DNA of 35,046 bases from assembly GCA_900315695.1 (NCBI GenBank), contig ONAE01000018.1, forward strand, positions 1 to 35,046, given 5' to 3'. The first letter of the stretch is position 1; each line of letters starts with the position of its first letter. The translations under genes and the position numbers were made by a program. The notes beneath the pieces were generated by a model. The model made no database searches and had not been told where the DNA came from. It saw only the letters and a program-made list of their open reading frames with translations. This document shows, in pieces, positions 16,542 to 24,400 of this stretch. Source of the stretch: an uncultured Prevotella sp. Lineage in GTDB: Bacteria > Bacteroidota > Bacteroidia > Bacteroidales > Bacteroidaceae.

Positions 16542-18035
16542 TTATTCGTTTTGCAAAGGCACTGCAAAATAGCCTTTCTTTCCAGTGGGATAGATTCCCT
16601 GGATGTAGAGCACAGGCTCCTTGCTGGTAGAGGCTTCTTTCACCACATTCTGCAGGTCGTCGATGGTCTTGATGCTCTGGTCGTTAACCTTCTGGATAAC
16701 GAATCCCTTAGGTACGTTTGCATCCTTTAGCTTGCCACCGCTGATCTTCATTACTTCGAGACCGTAGCCGATGTTGAGCTGTTCTTTCTGTGCATCGGTG
16801 ATGGCGCGGAAGCTGCCTCCCAAGATGTCGAGATCGGCATTCTTCACAACCTTTGTGTTGCCCTGCTCGTTCTTCAGTGTGGCACTGACGGTGTGACTCT
16901 TCTTGTTACGCAGATAGGTAAGACTAACTTTATCACCAGGACGCTTCTTAGCGAGGATGCCCTGAAGTTCACCGAACTTAGTGACTTTCTGACCATCTAC
17001 AGCGGTGATCACATCACCTTCCTTCAGACCGGCAGCTTCTGCAGCTCCGTCTTCAACAACCTTTGCCACATAGATACCTTCCATTGTTCCGAGATCGACT
17101 TCCTTGTCCTTCTCTTTCTCAGCATCCACATAGTTCTTGACGTCGGTGCCCTGAATACCGATCATGGCACGCTGTACGTTACCAAACTGCTTGAGGTCGT
17201 CAACCACTTTATTCATAATGGTGGTGGGGATGGCGAAACCATAGCCGATGTTCGAGCCTGTCTGTGAGTACAGCATGGCGTTGATACCAACCAGTTCACC
17301 ACGAGTGTTGACGAGGGCGCCACCAGAGTTGCCTTGATTGATGGCAGCATCGGTTTGGATGAATGACTCTACGCCGTTGGCACCGAGTGTACGAGCTTTT
17401 GCGGAGATGATACCTGCAGTGACGGTATTGTTCAAGCCGAGCGGGTTACCTACGGCGAGTACCCATTCGCCGACACGCACATCATCGCTGTTGGCAATGG
17501 TGATGGCTGGCAGATTCTTACCGTCGATCTTGATAAGAGCCAGGTCGGTAGTCTTGTCAGCACCAATCACACGTGCGGAATATTCTTTATTGTCAGTCAG
17601 ACTGACTGTCAATTCGTCAGCACCATCCACTACATGGTTGTTTGTGACGATATAACCGTCGGCAGAGATAATGACACCAGAGCCTGCTGCTGCACGCTTC
17701 GGGGTCTGCACCTGACGCTGACGCTTGCCGTTGTTACCTTGTCCACGTCCGAAAAATCCGCCAAAGGGATCTGAGAAGAAGTCCTCAAATGGATCGTTGT
17801 ATTCAACGGTCTGAATCTTTGAATTCTGTACTGATTTGATATACACCACAGAAGGGAGTGCCTTCTCTGCTGCGAAAGTCAGATCGACAGGCTGTCCGGC
17901 AGGAGCTGATGCTACGACGGGAGTGGGAGCTGTAGCAGCATTGGTGTTGGAGATGGCAGCTACAGAAAGAACTAAAGCAACGACGCAAACGGCAGGCGTT
18001 GCTACATTTACAATCTTTTTCATATTCTCATTCAT
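16542..18035 (-). CDS. HtrA/Deg-family periplasmic serine protease
   Basis: A 497-residue protease/chaperone for damaged envelope proteins. An N-terminal signal or anchor (about 5-34) is followed by a glycine/phenylalanine-rich loop DPFEDFFSDPFGGFFGRGQG (81-100). The trypsin-like domain carries the triad His134 (TNNHVV), Asp164 (TTDLALIKI) and Ser237 (NQGNSGGA). Two PDZ domains follow: the first around 290-390 (MEGIYVAKVVEDGAAEAAGL), the second around 400-490 (GFVIQKVNDQSIKTIDDLQ). The order is that of DegP/DegQ. Two starts are possible, ATG at 18035 or the MKK at 18023; the second gives the more usual signal peptide. The gene has its own terminator. Confidence 0.95.
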   Translation of the reverse strand: MNENMKKIVNVATPAVCVVALVLSVAAISNTNAATAPTPVVASAPAGQPVDLTFAAEKALPSVVYIKSVQNSKIQTVEYNDPFEDFFSDPFGGFFGRGQGNNGKRQRQVQTPKRAAAGSGVIISADGYIVTNNHVVDGADELTVSLTDNKEYSARVIGADKTTDLALIKIDGKNLPAITIANSDDVRVGEWVLAVGNPLGLNNTVTAGIISAKARTLGANGVESFIQTDAAINQGNSGGALVNTRGELVGINAMLYSQTGSNIGYGFAIPTTIMNKVVDDLKQFGNVQRAMIGIQGTDVKNYVDAEKEKDKEVDLGTMEGIYVAKVVEDGAAEAAGLKEGDVITAVDGQKVTKFGELQGILAKKRPGDKVSLTYLRNKKSHTVSATLKNEQGNTKVVKNADLDILGGSFRAITDAQKEQLNIGYGLEVMKISGGKLKDANVPKGFVIQKVNDQSIKTIDDLQNVVKEASTSKEPVLYIQGIYPTGKKGYFAVPLQNE

Positions 18036-18103
18036 TTTATAATGTATTTAAATTCAACTTTGGCAGCAGGGCTGCATTAACACACTCACGTAGTTTGACG
18101 ATG

Positions 18104-18111
18104 CAAAGATA
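18104..18111 (-). promoter_or_regulatory. -7 box of the htrA promoter
   Basis: Minus strand TATCTTTG, followed by CATCG, about 70 bases before the start. A TTTG lies 22 bases upstream (18137-18134), slightly outside the usual spacing. Between here and the rnpB promoter (18112-18293) I see only A/T-rich sequence without a gene. Confidence 0.55.
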
Positions 18112-18317
18112 GGGTCAAAAATTGGTTTACTGACAAAATGTCGTGAATATTTGTCCCAATTTAACAATTTTGCCAAGACGCTTAACGGGCATTTGCGATT
18201 AACAGTTGAAATCTTAAATAACTGACAAAATTAAGAGTCTTGTCTTATTTTAGTTGCAAATAATTAATTATCCATACTTTTTCGATGTTTAGATTTCTCT
18301 TTTCCAAATAAATCAAT

Positions 18318-18325
18318 TACCTTTG
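18318..18325 (+). promoter_or_regulatory. -7 box of the rnpB promoter
   Basis: TACCTTTG ends six bases before the first base of the RNase P RNA, exactly where a -7 box should lie for an RNA starting at 18331. The -33 position holds TTTC (18294-18297), one mismatch, with 20-base spacing. Confidence 0.7.
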
Positions 18326-18330
18326 CATCC

Positions 18331-18691
18331 GAAAGCACTGTCACGGTCTGCCGCTGGTGCCGTTATGGCACGAGAGGAAAGTCCGGGCAGCATAGGGTAC
18401 CCCACTTCTGAAAGTGGAAGCTATTGGTGACAGTAGGTGAGGGCAGAAGAAAATAACCGCCGCAAGGTAAGGGTGAGAAGGTGGTGTAAGAGACCACCAG
18501 CCGGTGGGTGATCATCGGGCTGTGTCTGCTGGGGGCTGCAAGTTCGCGTAAACCGTCGTCTGAGGGTTACCCGCCCGATTTTACGATGGAGGGTAGAACG
18601 CTTGAGCTATGGGGTGACTCATAGACTAGATAAATGACAGACGCCATCTTTGGGTGGTACAGAACCCGGCTTATAGGGACAGTGCTTTCTT
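18331..18691 (+). ncRNA. rnpB: RNase P RNA (bacterial class A)
   Basis: The catalytic RNA of RNase P, which cuts the 5' leader from tRNA precursors. Its two ends pair perfectly over 12 bases to form P1: GAAAGCACTGTC at 18331-18342 and GACAGTGCTTTC at 18678-18689. The conserved core is present: GAGGAAAGTCCGGGC at 18374-18388, the middle GGTGAGAAGGTGGTGTAAG region, and ACAGAACCCGGCTTATAG near 18659-18676. The P1 3' strand followed by TTTTT may also act as terminator. Length of about 360 bases is normal. Confidence 0.97.
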
Positions 18692-18702
18692 TTTAATGGA
18701 TA

Positions 18703-19644
18703 TTGATCGTGGATAGTGAGTCTTTTATCAAACAGGTAGTTCGGAAGATGATTCTGACGGTCCGTTTCTTTACGGAGAAACGGGTGATGGCTGAGGCAGC
18801 TGCCTTGACTTATTCTTCACTATTGGCTATTGTCCCCATCCTTGCAGTAGTGTTTGCCATTGCAAGAGGTTTCGGCTATAATAAGTATATAGAGGTGTGG
18901 TTTCTCAATGCGTTGTCGTCGCAGCCTGAGGCGGCTAATGTCATTGTAGGCTTCGTTAACAGCTATCTGGTGCATATCCAAGGTGGTGTCTTTCTCGGTA
19001 TCGGTTTGATCTTTATGCTCTATACGGTGCTGATGCTGATGAATAATGTGGAGGAGACTTTCAATCAGATCTGGCAGGTCAGCAACACGCGTCCGATTAT
19101 CCGTTCGTTGACAAACTATCTGGCGATGTTTCTGCTTTTCCCCATCATCATCATTGTTTCTACGGGCCTTTCAATCTTTATGGCCACGCTTGCCGACAAG
19201 GCGGAGAATTTCGTGCTATTGGGGACTGCCGTCGGAAAATTGCTCGATCTGTCGCCTTTTATCCTGTTGTCGATATTGTTTGTGATTCTCTATGTGTATA
19301 TGCCGAACACTAAGGTGAAGCTATCTTGTGCCATCGTACCAGGAATTCTTGCGGGTATCGCTATGCAGATTTTACAGTTGGTCTATATCTATGCCCAGTT
19401 ATGGGTGACGAGCTATAACGCCATCTATGGATCGTTTGCAGCCCTGCCTTTGTTTATGCTCTGGGTGCAGTTCTCATGGACTATTTGTCTGTTTGGTGCG
19501 CAACTCACATATACCAATCAGAATCTAAACCGTATCGGTATCAACCTGGAACCGCTTGATATTCATCCAAAGATCGACATGGGCGATGATGAACGAGGTC
19601 CTGAGGCTACGGCCATCTACGCAGATACCATCGACTCTCTGTAA
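18703..19644 (+). CDS. YihY/BrkB family inner-membrane protein
   Basis: A 313-residue protein of the YihY (formerly 'ribonuclease BN') family. The signature EAAALTYSSLLAIVPILAVVFAI comes at about 31-53, and further hydrophobic segments lie around 97-113, 138-162, 182-200, 207-230 and 240-262, giving about six spans. WVQFSWTICLFGAQLTY near 254-270 is the conserved final helix. Function is not established for the family. The frame has no ATG before codon 16: it starts at TTG (18703) or GTG (18709), and an in-frame stop at 18694 blocks extension. Relatives tend to have a longer N terminus. It lies 11 bases after rnpB and has no separate promoter. Confidence 0.85.
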   Translation: MIVDSESFIKQVVRKMILTVRFFTEKRVMAEAAALTYSSLLAIVPILAVVFAIARGFGYNKYIEVWFLNALSSQPEAANVIVGFVNSYLVHIQGGVFLGIGLIFMLYTVLMLMNNVEETFNQIWQVSNTRPIIRSLTNYLAMFLLFPIIIIVSTGLSIFMATLADKAENFVLLGTAVGKLLDLSPFILLSILFVILYVYMPNTKVKLSCAIVPGILAGIAMQILQLVYIYAQLWVTSYNAIYGSFAALPLFMLWVQFSWTICLFGAQLTYTNQNLNRIGINLEPLDIHPKIDMGDDERGPEATAIYADTIDSL

Positions 19645-19652
19645 CAAAGAAC

Positions 19653-20447
19653 TTATTTGCGGGCCAGTTCCCAGAAGGCTACAGCAGCTGCTGCAGCCAC
19701 GTTCAAGGAATCTACCTGATGTGACATGGGAATGCGGATCACATAGTCTGCATCGCGGATAGTCTGTGCTGGTAAGCCGTCGCCTTCTGTTCCCATAATG
19801 ATAGCAAGTTTCCCAACAGCTTTCAGACGAGGATCGTCAAGTGCGATGGAATCATCAGTTAACGCCATTGCAGCAGTGGTGAAACCTAAGTCGTGTAGGG
19901 TGGCGTAATCATCGAGCCAAGTCCAAGGCACCAGGAATACACTACCCATCGAGACGCGTACAGCCCTGCGGTTCAAGGGGTCACAGGCATTTCTGGTCAG
20001 TAGTACAGCATCGATGCCTAAGGCTGCGGAAGAGCGGAAGATAGCCCCGATATTCGTGGTATCCACAACGCCATCGATGACAACAATCCTGCTGGCTTTC
20101 TTGATGATATCTGCCACAGCAGGCTCTGGGCGACGATACATCGCACAAAGTACACCCCGTGTCAGTGTGTAACCCGTAAGTTGAGCCAACAGTTCGCGCT
20201 CGCCAGTATAAACAGGTATATCGCCGCATCTTGCTATGATGTCGGCAGCATCACCTGTGATATGCTTGCGTTCACAGAGCAGTGCTTGAGGCTGATAACC
20301 GGCCTCCAAAGCCACTCGGATCACTTTCGGACTTTCTGCGATGAAGATGCCGCGGGAAGGATCCAACCGGTTACGCAACTGTGATTCCGTGAGTGAGGCG
20401 AAGATTGCCAGACGAGGGTCGGAGAGGGTGGTTATTTCGTATATCAT
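19653..20447 (-). CDS. TrmH/SpoU-family RNA 2'-O-methyltransferase
   Basis: A 264-residue SPOUT methyltransferase that would transfer a methyl group from SAM to a ribose 2'-OH in rRNA or tRNA. The N-terminal substrate-binding part includes GIFIAESPKVIRVALEAG. The knotted catalytic domain has motif 1 TTNIGAIFRSSAALGIDAVLL, motif 2 IIMGTEGDGLP, and motif 3 IPMSHQVDSLNVAAAAA. The target nucleotide cannot be assigned. The ATG overlaps the stop of the M64 peptidase gene (ATGA). It converges with YihY, the stops being eight bases apart. Confidence 0.92.
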   Translation of the reverse strand: MIYEITTLSDPRLAIFASLTESQLRNRLDPSRGIFIAESPKVIRVALEAGYQPQALLCERKHITGDAADIIARCGDIPVYTGERELLAQLTGYTLTRGVLCAMYRRPEPAVADIIKKASRIVVIDGVVDTTNIGAIFRSSAALGIDAVLLTRNACDPLNRRAVRVSMGSVFLVPWTWLDDYATLHDLGFTTAAMALTDDSIALDDPRLKAVGKLAIIMGTEGDGLPAQTIRDADYVIRIPMSHQVDSLNVAAAAAVAFWELARK

Positions 20448-21691
20448 TTGTCGGTTGTCGGTTGTGTATAGAAATCGATCAGACGGGTGAGTGCCCGACG
20501 ACAGACGATGCAGAAATCAGGTTCTTCGTTCGTACGCATACGACAGTTCTCACAACCTCGCCATACGCCGTTGGTGAGATATCCGCCGCCCTCAAAAAGA
20601 CCAGCCTGACCTTCCTTCACTAAATCCTCCCATTTCCCGATAAAACGGTGCTGGGTGGTCAGATTGGGTTCCCAGGGCTCTGTGTCTGCAAAATACATCG
20701 GATCATCATTCCCATAGGCGTACTCATCGCCCAGACCTCCGAAGGAATGACCGAATTCATGTACCACTACTGGCAGGAAGTATTTGCCTCCTGTATAACT
20801 GAGATTATAGGAGTTGAAGATGCCGCCACCGCCATAGTGCTCTGTATTTACGAGGATGATGATATGCTCATATGGCGTACCTGCCAACAAATTATGCAAC
20901 TGCTTGAGGTGTAGGGTGGTTAGGTAACGGTCGCTATAAAAGGTGTCAAAGTGTGAAGCAAGGGCAGTATGCTTCCAGATGCCCTTTGATGGTTCGCTGG
21001 TACCTGACTCTTCTGATACTGATTTAAGGGCAATCATGTTAAAGCGGTCTTGCAACGACTTGAAGGGCTCATGGCGGAAGAGAGCGCTGATAGCCTGTTG
21101 GCAGTCATTCAGGTAGTGTTCCATTTCGTCGGCTGTATATCCCTCTGCCACAAATGCGATATGGATGCAGTTCGACGAGTCTTTGGCCTGCTGCAATACA
21201 TCGTAGGGGGTGACGTCACGCTCTCCGGCCTTTCGGATCAGGATATCCGTAGGAATAACGGTGTGGGTCATGGAAACAGCCGTTTTGTCGTGATAGTCAT
21301 AGAGTTCTACGGTGATATCAATGGTATCTTTTGGGAATGGAACTAAAAAGATATTCTCAAACGACTTCTTCGTGTGTTTAGCCTCTTCTGTGGACATCCA
21401 CTCCTGAAAGAGTGTTGAGAAAGAATGACGGTAGATCACTTCTTCCTTCTGGTGAGACCGCATAATGATCTGTCCGTTTCCTTTTAGGGGCACTTCGTTG
21501 AGACGATAACGCTTACCATACCAATGAGGCAGGGATACCAGTTCATCGACATAGATGGACGATTGCGAATTGTCGCCTGCAAATGTATAGTCGATTCTGA
21601 GTGTACGATCCTCGAAATAATCTTCGAAACGCTGTGCGCTTAGCGATGAAGATAACAAAAGTAAACAACTAAAAACCAGTAATTTATTCAT
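20444..21691 (-). CDS. Secreted M64-family metallopeptidase
   Basis: A 415-residue zinc peptidase with a signal peptide (MNKLLVFSCLLLLSSSLSAQ). Residues from about 22 to 145 match the N-terminal M64 beta domain. The catalytic domain begins near 170 with CIHIAFVAEGYTADEM and holds HEFGHSFGGLGDEY (311-324), where His311, Glu312 and His315 are the HExxH set and Asp322 the third ligand. The family name comes from the IgA peptidase of Clostridium ramosum; most Bacteroidota members have no proven substrate. The C-terminal cysteines (GCENCRMRTNEEPDFCIVC) may form disulfides. It is the middle gene of three joined by ATGA overlaps. Confidence 0.9.
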   Translation of the reverse strand: MNKLLVFSCLLLLSSSLSAQRFEDYFEDRTLRIDYTFAGDNSQSSIYVDELVSLPHWYGKRYRLNEVPLKGNGQIIMRSHQKEEVIYRHSFSTLFQEWMSTEEAKHTKKSFENIFLVPFPKDTIDITVELYDYHDKTAVSMTHTVIPTDILIRKAGERDVTPYDVLQQAKDSSNCIHIAFVAEGYTADEMEHYLNDCQQAISALFRHEPFKSLQDRFNMIALKSVSEESGTSEPSKGIWKHTALASHFDTFYSDRYLTTLHLKQLHNLLAGTPYEHIIILVNTEHYGGGGIFNSYNLSYTGGKYFLPVVVHEFGHSFGGLGDEYAYGNDDPMYFADTEPWEPNLTTQHRFIGKWEDLVKEGQAGLFEGGGYLTNGVWRGCENCRMRTNEEPDFCIVCRRALTRLIDFYTQPTTDK

Positions 21692-22059
21692 AATTCATTA
21701 ATTAAATTCTTTACATAGTTTCTGCTCCAGTCTCTTAGGTGATATTGTGCCTCGTCGTATTGTAGCAAATCGAGGTCGATCGTCACGATGCCGTCTTCAT
21801 TGTGGGTGCGGCCTAATCGTTTTTCCGTTTCTTTCAGCACCTCATTCAGCAGGTTCATACTGAATGCCGTTGTTGCTTTGCAGAGCTGGTTGAGATAAGG
21901 CTCCTGACGGATGGAGTTGATGGGATCCGTCCAGATCGCTGAGGAGAAATGCACTTCAGAGAGCAACTGAGTCAGTTGTTCTCTGGCTGCCTGAAGGTTC
22001 GCCTCTTGATTCTCGTTAGAGGCGAGACTGATGATAATTTGGTGTTGCTTTTGAGTCAT
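21688..22059 (-). CDS. Short FolK (HPPK)-like protein
   Basis: A 123-residue protein resembling 6-hydroxymethyl-7,8-dihydropterin pyrophosphokinase, the enzyme before dihydropteroate synthase in folate synthesis. The N terminus IIISLASNENQEANLQAARE mirrors the FolK 'ALGSN' start, TDPINSIRQEPYLNQLCKA mirrors the P-x-FLN segment, and KRLGRTHNEDGIVTIDLDLLQYD mirrors the GR...DLDLL active-site loop with its two aspartates. FolK is usually about 160 residues. This one ends soon after the DLDLL segment and lacks the usual C-terminal R-x-FVL-x-PL part, so activity is uncertain. First gene of the unit with the M64 peptidase and TrmH. Confidence 0.72.
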   Translation of the reverse strand: MTQKQHQIIISLASNENQEANLQAAREQLTQLLSEVHFSSAIWTDPINSIRQEPYLNQLCKATTAFSMNLLNEVLKETEKRLGRTHNEDGIVTIDLDLLQYDEAQYHLRDWSRNYVKNLINEL

Positions 22060-22067
22060 AACGAATG

Positions 22068-22075
22068 CAAAGATA
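22068..22075 (-). promoter_or_regulatory. -7 box for the FolK-M64-TrmH unit
   Basis: Minus strand TATCTTTG, ending nine bases before the ATG at 22059, which implies a leader of only about five bases. A -33 TTTG is not evident. Confidence 0.55.
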
Positions 22076-22172
22076 ATGAAAAAAGTAAAACGGTATAAAA
22101 GAATAAGGGTAAAAAATGTAAAAAGGGTAAAAACTAACGGAGAAAATCTTCATCTATCTGTGTTTTTCTTTG

Positions 22173-22346
22173 TATCTTTGCACCGCAGTTGTTTGAAAAC
22201 TGACATGTGGGGTTGACAAAATGAAAGAAAATGCTCTTATTTTGTGAATTTCTGCTCAAAAATTTGGTGAATTGAAATTAAAAGTGTAATTTCGCAGCGT
22301 TTTTCAGAAACATGAACGTATTAACATTATAAAAATAACAATCAAA
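22173..22346 (+). promoter_or_regulatory. serC leader with two promoter-like sites
   Basis: TATCTTTG at 22173-22180 is a consensus -7 box followed by CACC, and would give a leader of about 160 bases. A second site, TTTG at 22263-22266, 20 bases, then TAATTTCG at 22287-22294, has one mismatch and would give a short leader. Between them is an 8-codon frame (22221-22247, MKENALIL). No known riboswitch is recognised. Confidence 0.5.
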
Positions 22347-23414
22347 ATGAAGAAGTACAACTTTAATGCCGGTCCCTCTATCCTTCCTCGCGAAGTGATT
22401 GAGAATACCGCAAAACAGTGTCTTGATTTCAATGGATCTGGTCTCTCTCTGATGGAGATCAGCCACCGTGCAAAAGATTTCCAACCCGTTGTAGATGAGG
22501 CTGTGGCTCTGGTTAAGGAGCTGCTGCAGATTCCTGAGGGTTACTCAGTGATCTTCCTTGGTGGTGGTGCCTCTCTGGAGTTCTGCATGATCCCTTACAA
22601 CTTCCTGATTAAGAAGGCTGCCTACCTGAACACAGGTGTCTGGGCTAAGAAGGCCATGAAGGAAGCTAAGCTTTTCGGTGAGGTCGTTGAGGTTGCTTCT
22701 TCGGCTGATGCCAATTATACCTTCATCCCCAAGGACTGGAGCGTTCCCGCTGATGCAGACTATCTGCACATCACCACTAATAACACCATCTATGGTACTG
22801 AGATTCGTAAGGACCTCGATGTTCCCGTTCGTCTGATTGCTGATATGTCATCAGATATCTTCAGCCGTCCTATCGACGTAGCTAAGTATGATGCCATCTA
22901 CGCTGGTGCTCAGAAGAATATGGCTATGGCTGGTGTGACCATCGTGATTGTGAAGGACGACGCTCTGGGCAAGGCTCCTCGTGAGATTCCTACGATGCTC
23001 GACTATCGCACACACGTTGACAAGGGTTCTATGTTCAACACGCCTCCAGTAGTGCCCATCTACTGTGCTCTCGAGAACCTGCGCTGGCTGAAGAAGCAGG
23101 GTGGTGTAGAGGCTATGGACAAGCTGGCTCACCAGCGTGCTGAGATCGTCTATGGCGAGATCGACCGCAACAAGATGTTCGTAGGTACTGCCAAGGAGGA
23201 GGATCGTTCACTGATGAACCTCTGCTTCGTGATGGCTCCTGAATATAAGGAGTTGGAGAAAGACTTCCTCGACTTCGCCGTATCTAAGGGTATGGTTGGT
23301 GTGAAGGGTCACCGTTCTGTAGGTGGTTTCCGTGCTTCTTGCTACAACGCCCAGACCATCGAGGGTTGCAACGCACTCGTAGCTTGCATGAAGGAATTTG
23401 AGGCTAATCATTAA
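22347..23414 (+). CDS. serC: Phosphoserine aminotransferase
   Basis: A 355-residue class V aminotransferase that makes phosphoserine from 3-phosphohydroxypyruvate and glutamate. The N-terminal [13 protein letters not shown], the [12 protein letters not shown] segment, [10 protein letters not shown] (phosphate-binding) and [11 protein letters not shown] are typical. The PLP lysine is Lys190 in [10 protein letters not shown]. Length is normal. It is followed after 15 bases by serA. Codon use is strongly biased, as expected for a well-expressed housekeeping gene. Confidence 0.97.
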   Translation: MKKYNFNAGPSILPREVIENTAKQCLDFNGSGLSLMEISHRAKDFQPVVDEAVALVKELLQIPEGYSVIFLGGGASLEFCMIPYNFLIKKAAYLNTGVWAKKAMKEAKLFGEVVEVASSADANYTFIPKDWSVPADADYLHITTNNTIYGTEIRKDLDVPVRLIADMSSDIFSRPIDVAKYDAIYAGAQKNMAMAGVTIVIVKDDALGKAPREIPTMLDYRTHVDKGSMFNTPPVVPIYCALENLRWLKKQGGVEAMDKLAHQRAEIVYGEIDRNKMFVGTAKEEDRSLMNLCFVMAPEYKELEKDFLDFAVSKGMVGVKGHRSVGGFRASCYNAQTIEGCNALVACMKEFEANH

Positions 23415-23429
23415 TATTAATAAGGTAAT

Positions 23430-24347
23430 ATGAAAGTATTAGTTGCTACAGAGAAACCTTTTGCAGCTGCTGCTGTAAATGGTATCAAGGCAGAGATTGA
23501 GGCAGCAGGCAATGAGTTGGTGCTGCTCGAGAAATATACAGAGAAAGCCCAGTTGCTGGATGCTGTGAAGGATGCCGACGCGCTGATTATCCGTTCGGAT
23601 AAGGTGGATGCAGAGGTGCTCGACGCTGCTAAGCAGTTGAAGATTGTGGTTCGTGCCGGAGCTGGTTACGACAACATCGACTTGGCAGCTGCCACCGCTC
23701 ACAACGTTGTAGCTGAGAATACCCCAGGTCAGAACTCTAACGCCGTAGCCGAGTTGGTATTCGGTCTGCTGGTAATGGCTGTTCGTGGTTTCTACAATGG
23801 TAAGAGCGGTTCAGAGCTGTTGGGTAAGAAACTGGGTATCCTCGCTTTCGGTAATGTAGGTCGTAATGTAGCCCGCATCGCCAAAGGTTTCGGTATGGAC
23901 GTTTATGCTTATGATGCATTCTGTCCTGCTGAGGTGATCGAGAAGGCTGGCGTTCACGCTGTAGCTAATCAGGATGCACTCTTTGAGACCTGTGATGTGG
24001 TTTCACTCCATATTCCTGCTACACCTGAGACCAAGCAGAGCATCAATGCCGCTTTGGTTGGTAAGATGAAGAAGGGCGGCGTGCTGGTGAACACAGCCCG
24101 TAAGGAAGTCATCAACGAGCCAGAACTTATCCAGTTGATGGAGGAGCGTACCGATCTGAAGTTTGTGACAGATATCATGCCTGATGCAGATAACAAGTTC
24201 CAGAAGTTTGAGGGTCGCTACTTCTCTACACCTAAGAAGATGGGTGCTCAGACGGCTGAGGCCAATATCAACGCAGGTATCGCTGCTGCTAAGCAGATCA
24301 ACGCATTCTTTAAGGATGGTGATACGAAGTTCCAGGTGAACAAGTAA
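23430..24347 (+). CDS. serA: D-3-phosphoglycerate dehydrogenase, short form
   Basis: A 305-residue NAD-dependent 2-hydroxyacid dehydrogenase, first enzyme of serine synthesis by context. VVRAGAGYDNIDLAAA (73-88) and the Rossmann loop LAFGNVGRNVARIAKG (138-153) are clear, and the catalytic Arg224 lies in NTARKEVINE. The protein has no ACT or regulatory domain, so serine feedback through such a domain is absent. By eye the other two catalytic positions differ: the usual E-P segment reads MPDAD (250-254), and the usual TPHIG, which carries the catalytic His, reads TPKKMG (267-272). I recall a subgroup of short enzymes in Bacteroidota and Entamoeba with this feature. The pairing with serC supports the function strongly. 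Confidence 0.92.
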   Translation: MKVLVATEKPFAAAAVNGIKAEIEAAGNELVLLEKYTEKAQLLDAVKDADALIIRSDKVDAEVLDAAKQLKIVVRAGAGYDNIDLAAATAHNVVAENTPGQNSNAVAELVFGLLVMAVRGFYNGKSGSELLGKKLGILAFGNVGRNVARIAKGFGMDVYAYDAFCPAEVIEKAGVHAVANQDALFETCDVVSLHIPATPETKQSINAALVGKMKKGGVLVNTARKEVINEPELIQLMEERTDLKFVTDIMPDADNKFQKFEGRYFSTPKKMGAQTAEANINAGIAAAKQINAFFKDGDTKFQVNK

Positions 24348-24366
24348 GCGATACGCTATAAAAGAA

Positions 24367-24400
24367 GAAATCCCTCGCCGATTGGCGGGGGATTCTTTTT
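24367..24400. terminator. Terminator between serA and the GH5 gene
   Basis: GAAATCCCTCGCC and GGCGGGGGATTC pair (one G-T) around GATT, then TTCTTTTTT on the plus strand. It ends the serCA transcript. On the minus strand the hairpin is followed by a T-rich TTCTTCTTTT, so it may also serve the GH5 gene, whose stop codon begins at 24402. Confidence 0.85.

Noticed and set aside
18112-18293. Possible small RNA or gene between htrA and rnpB
   Set aside because: The stretch is A/T-rich with no open frame, no strong hairpin with T-run, and no complete promoter besides those of the flanking genes.
23430-24347. serA as a pseudogene because of missing catalytic residues
   Set aside because: The frame is intact, well conserved in style, and keeps the Rossmann motif and Arg224; the replacement seems to be a subgroup feature.
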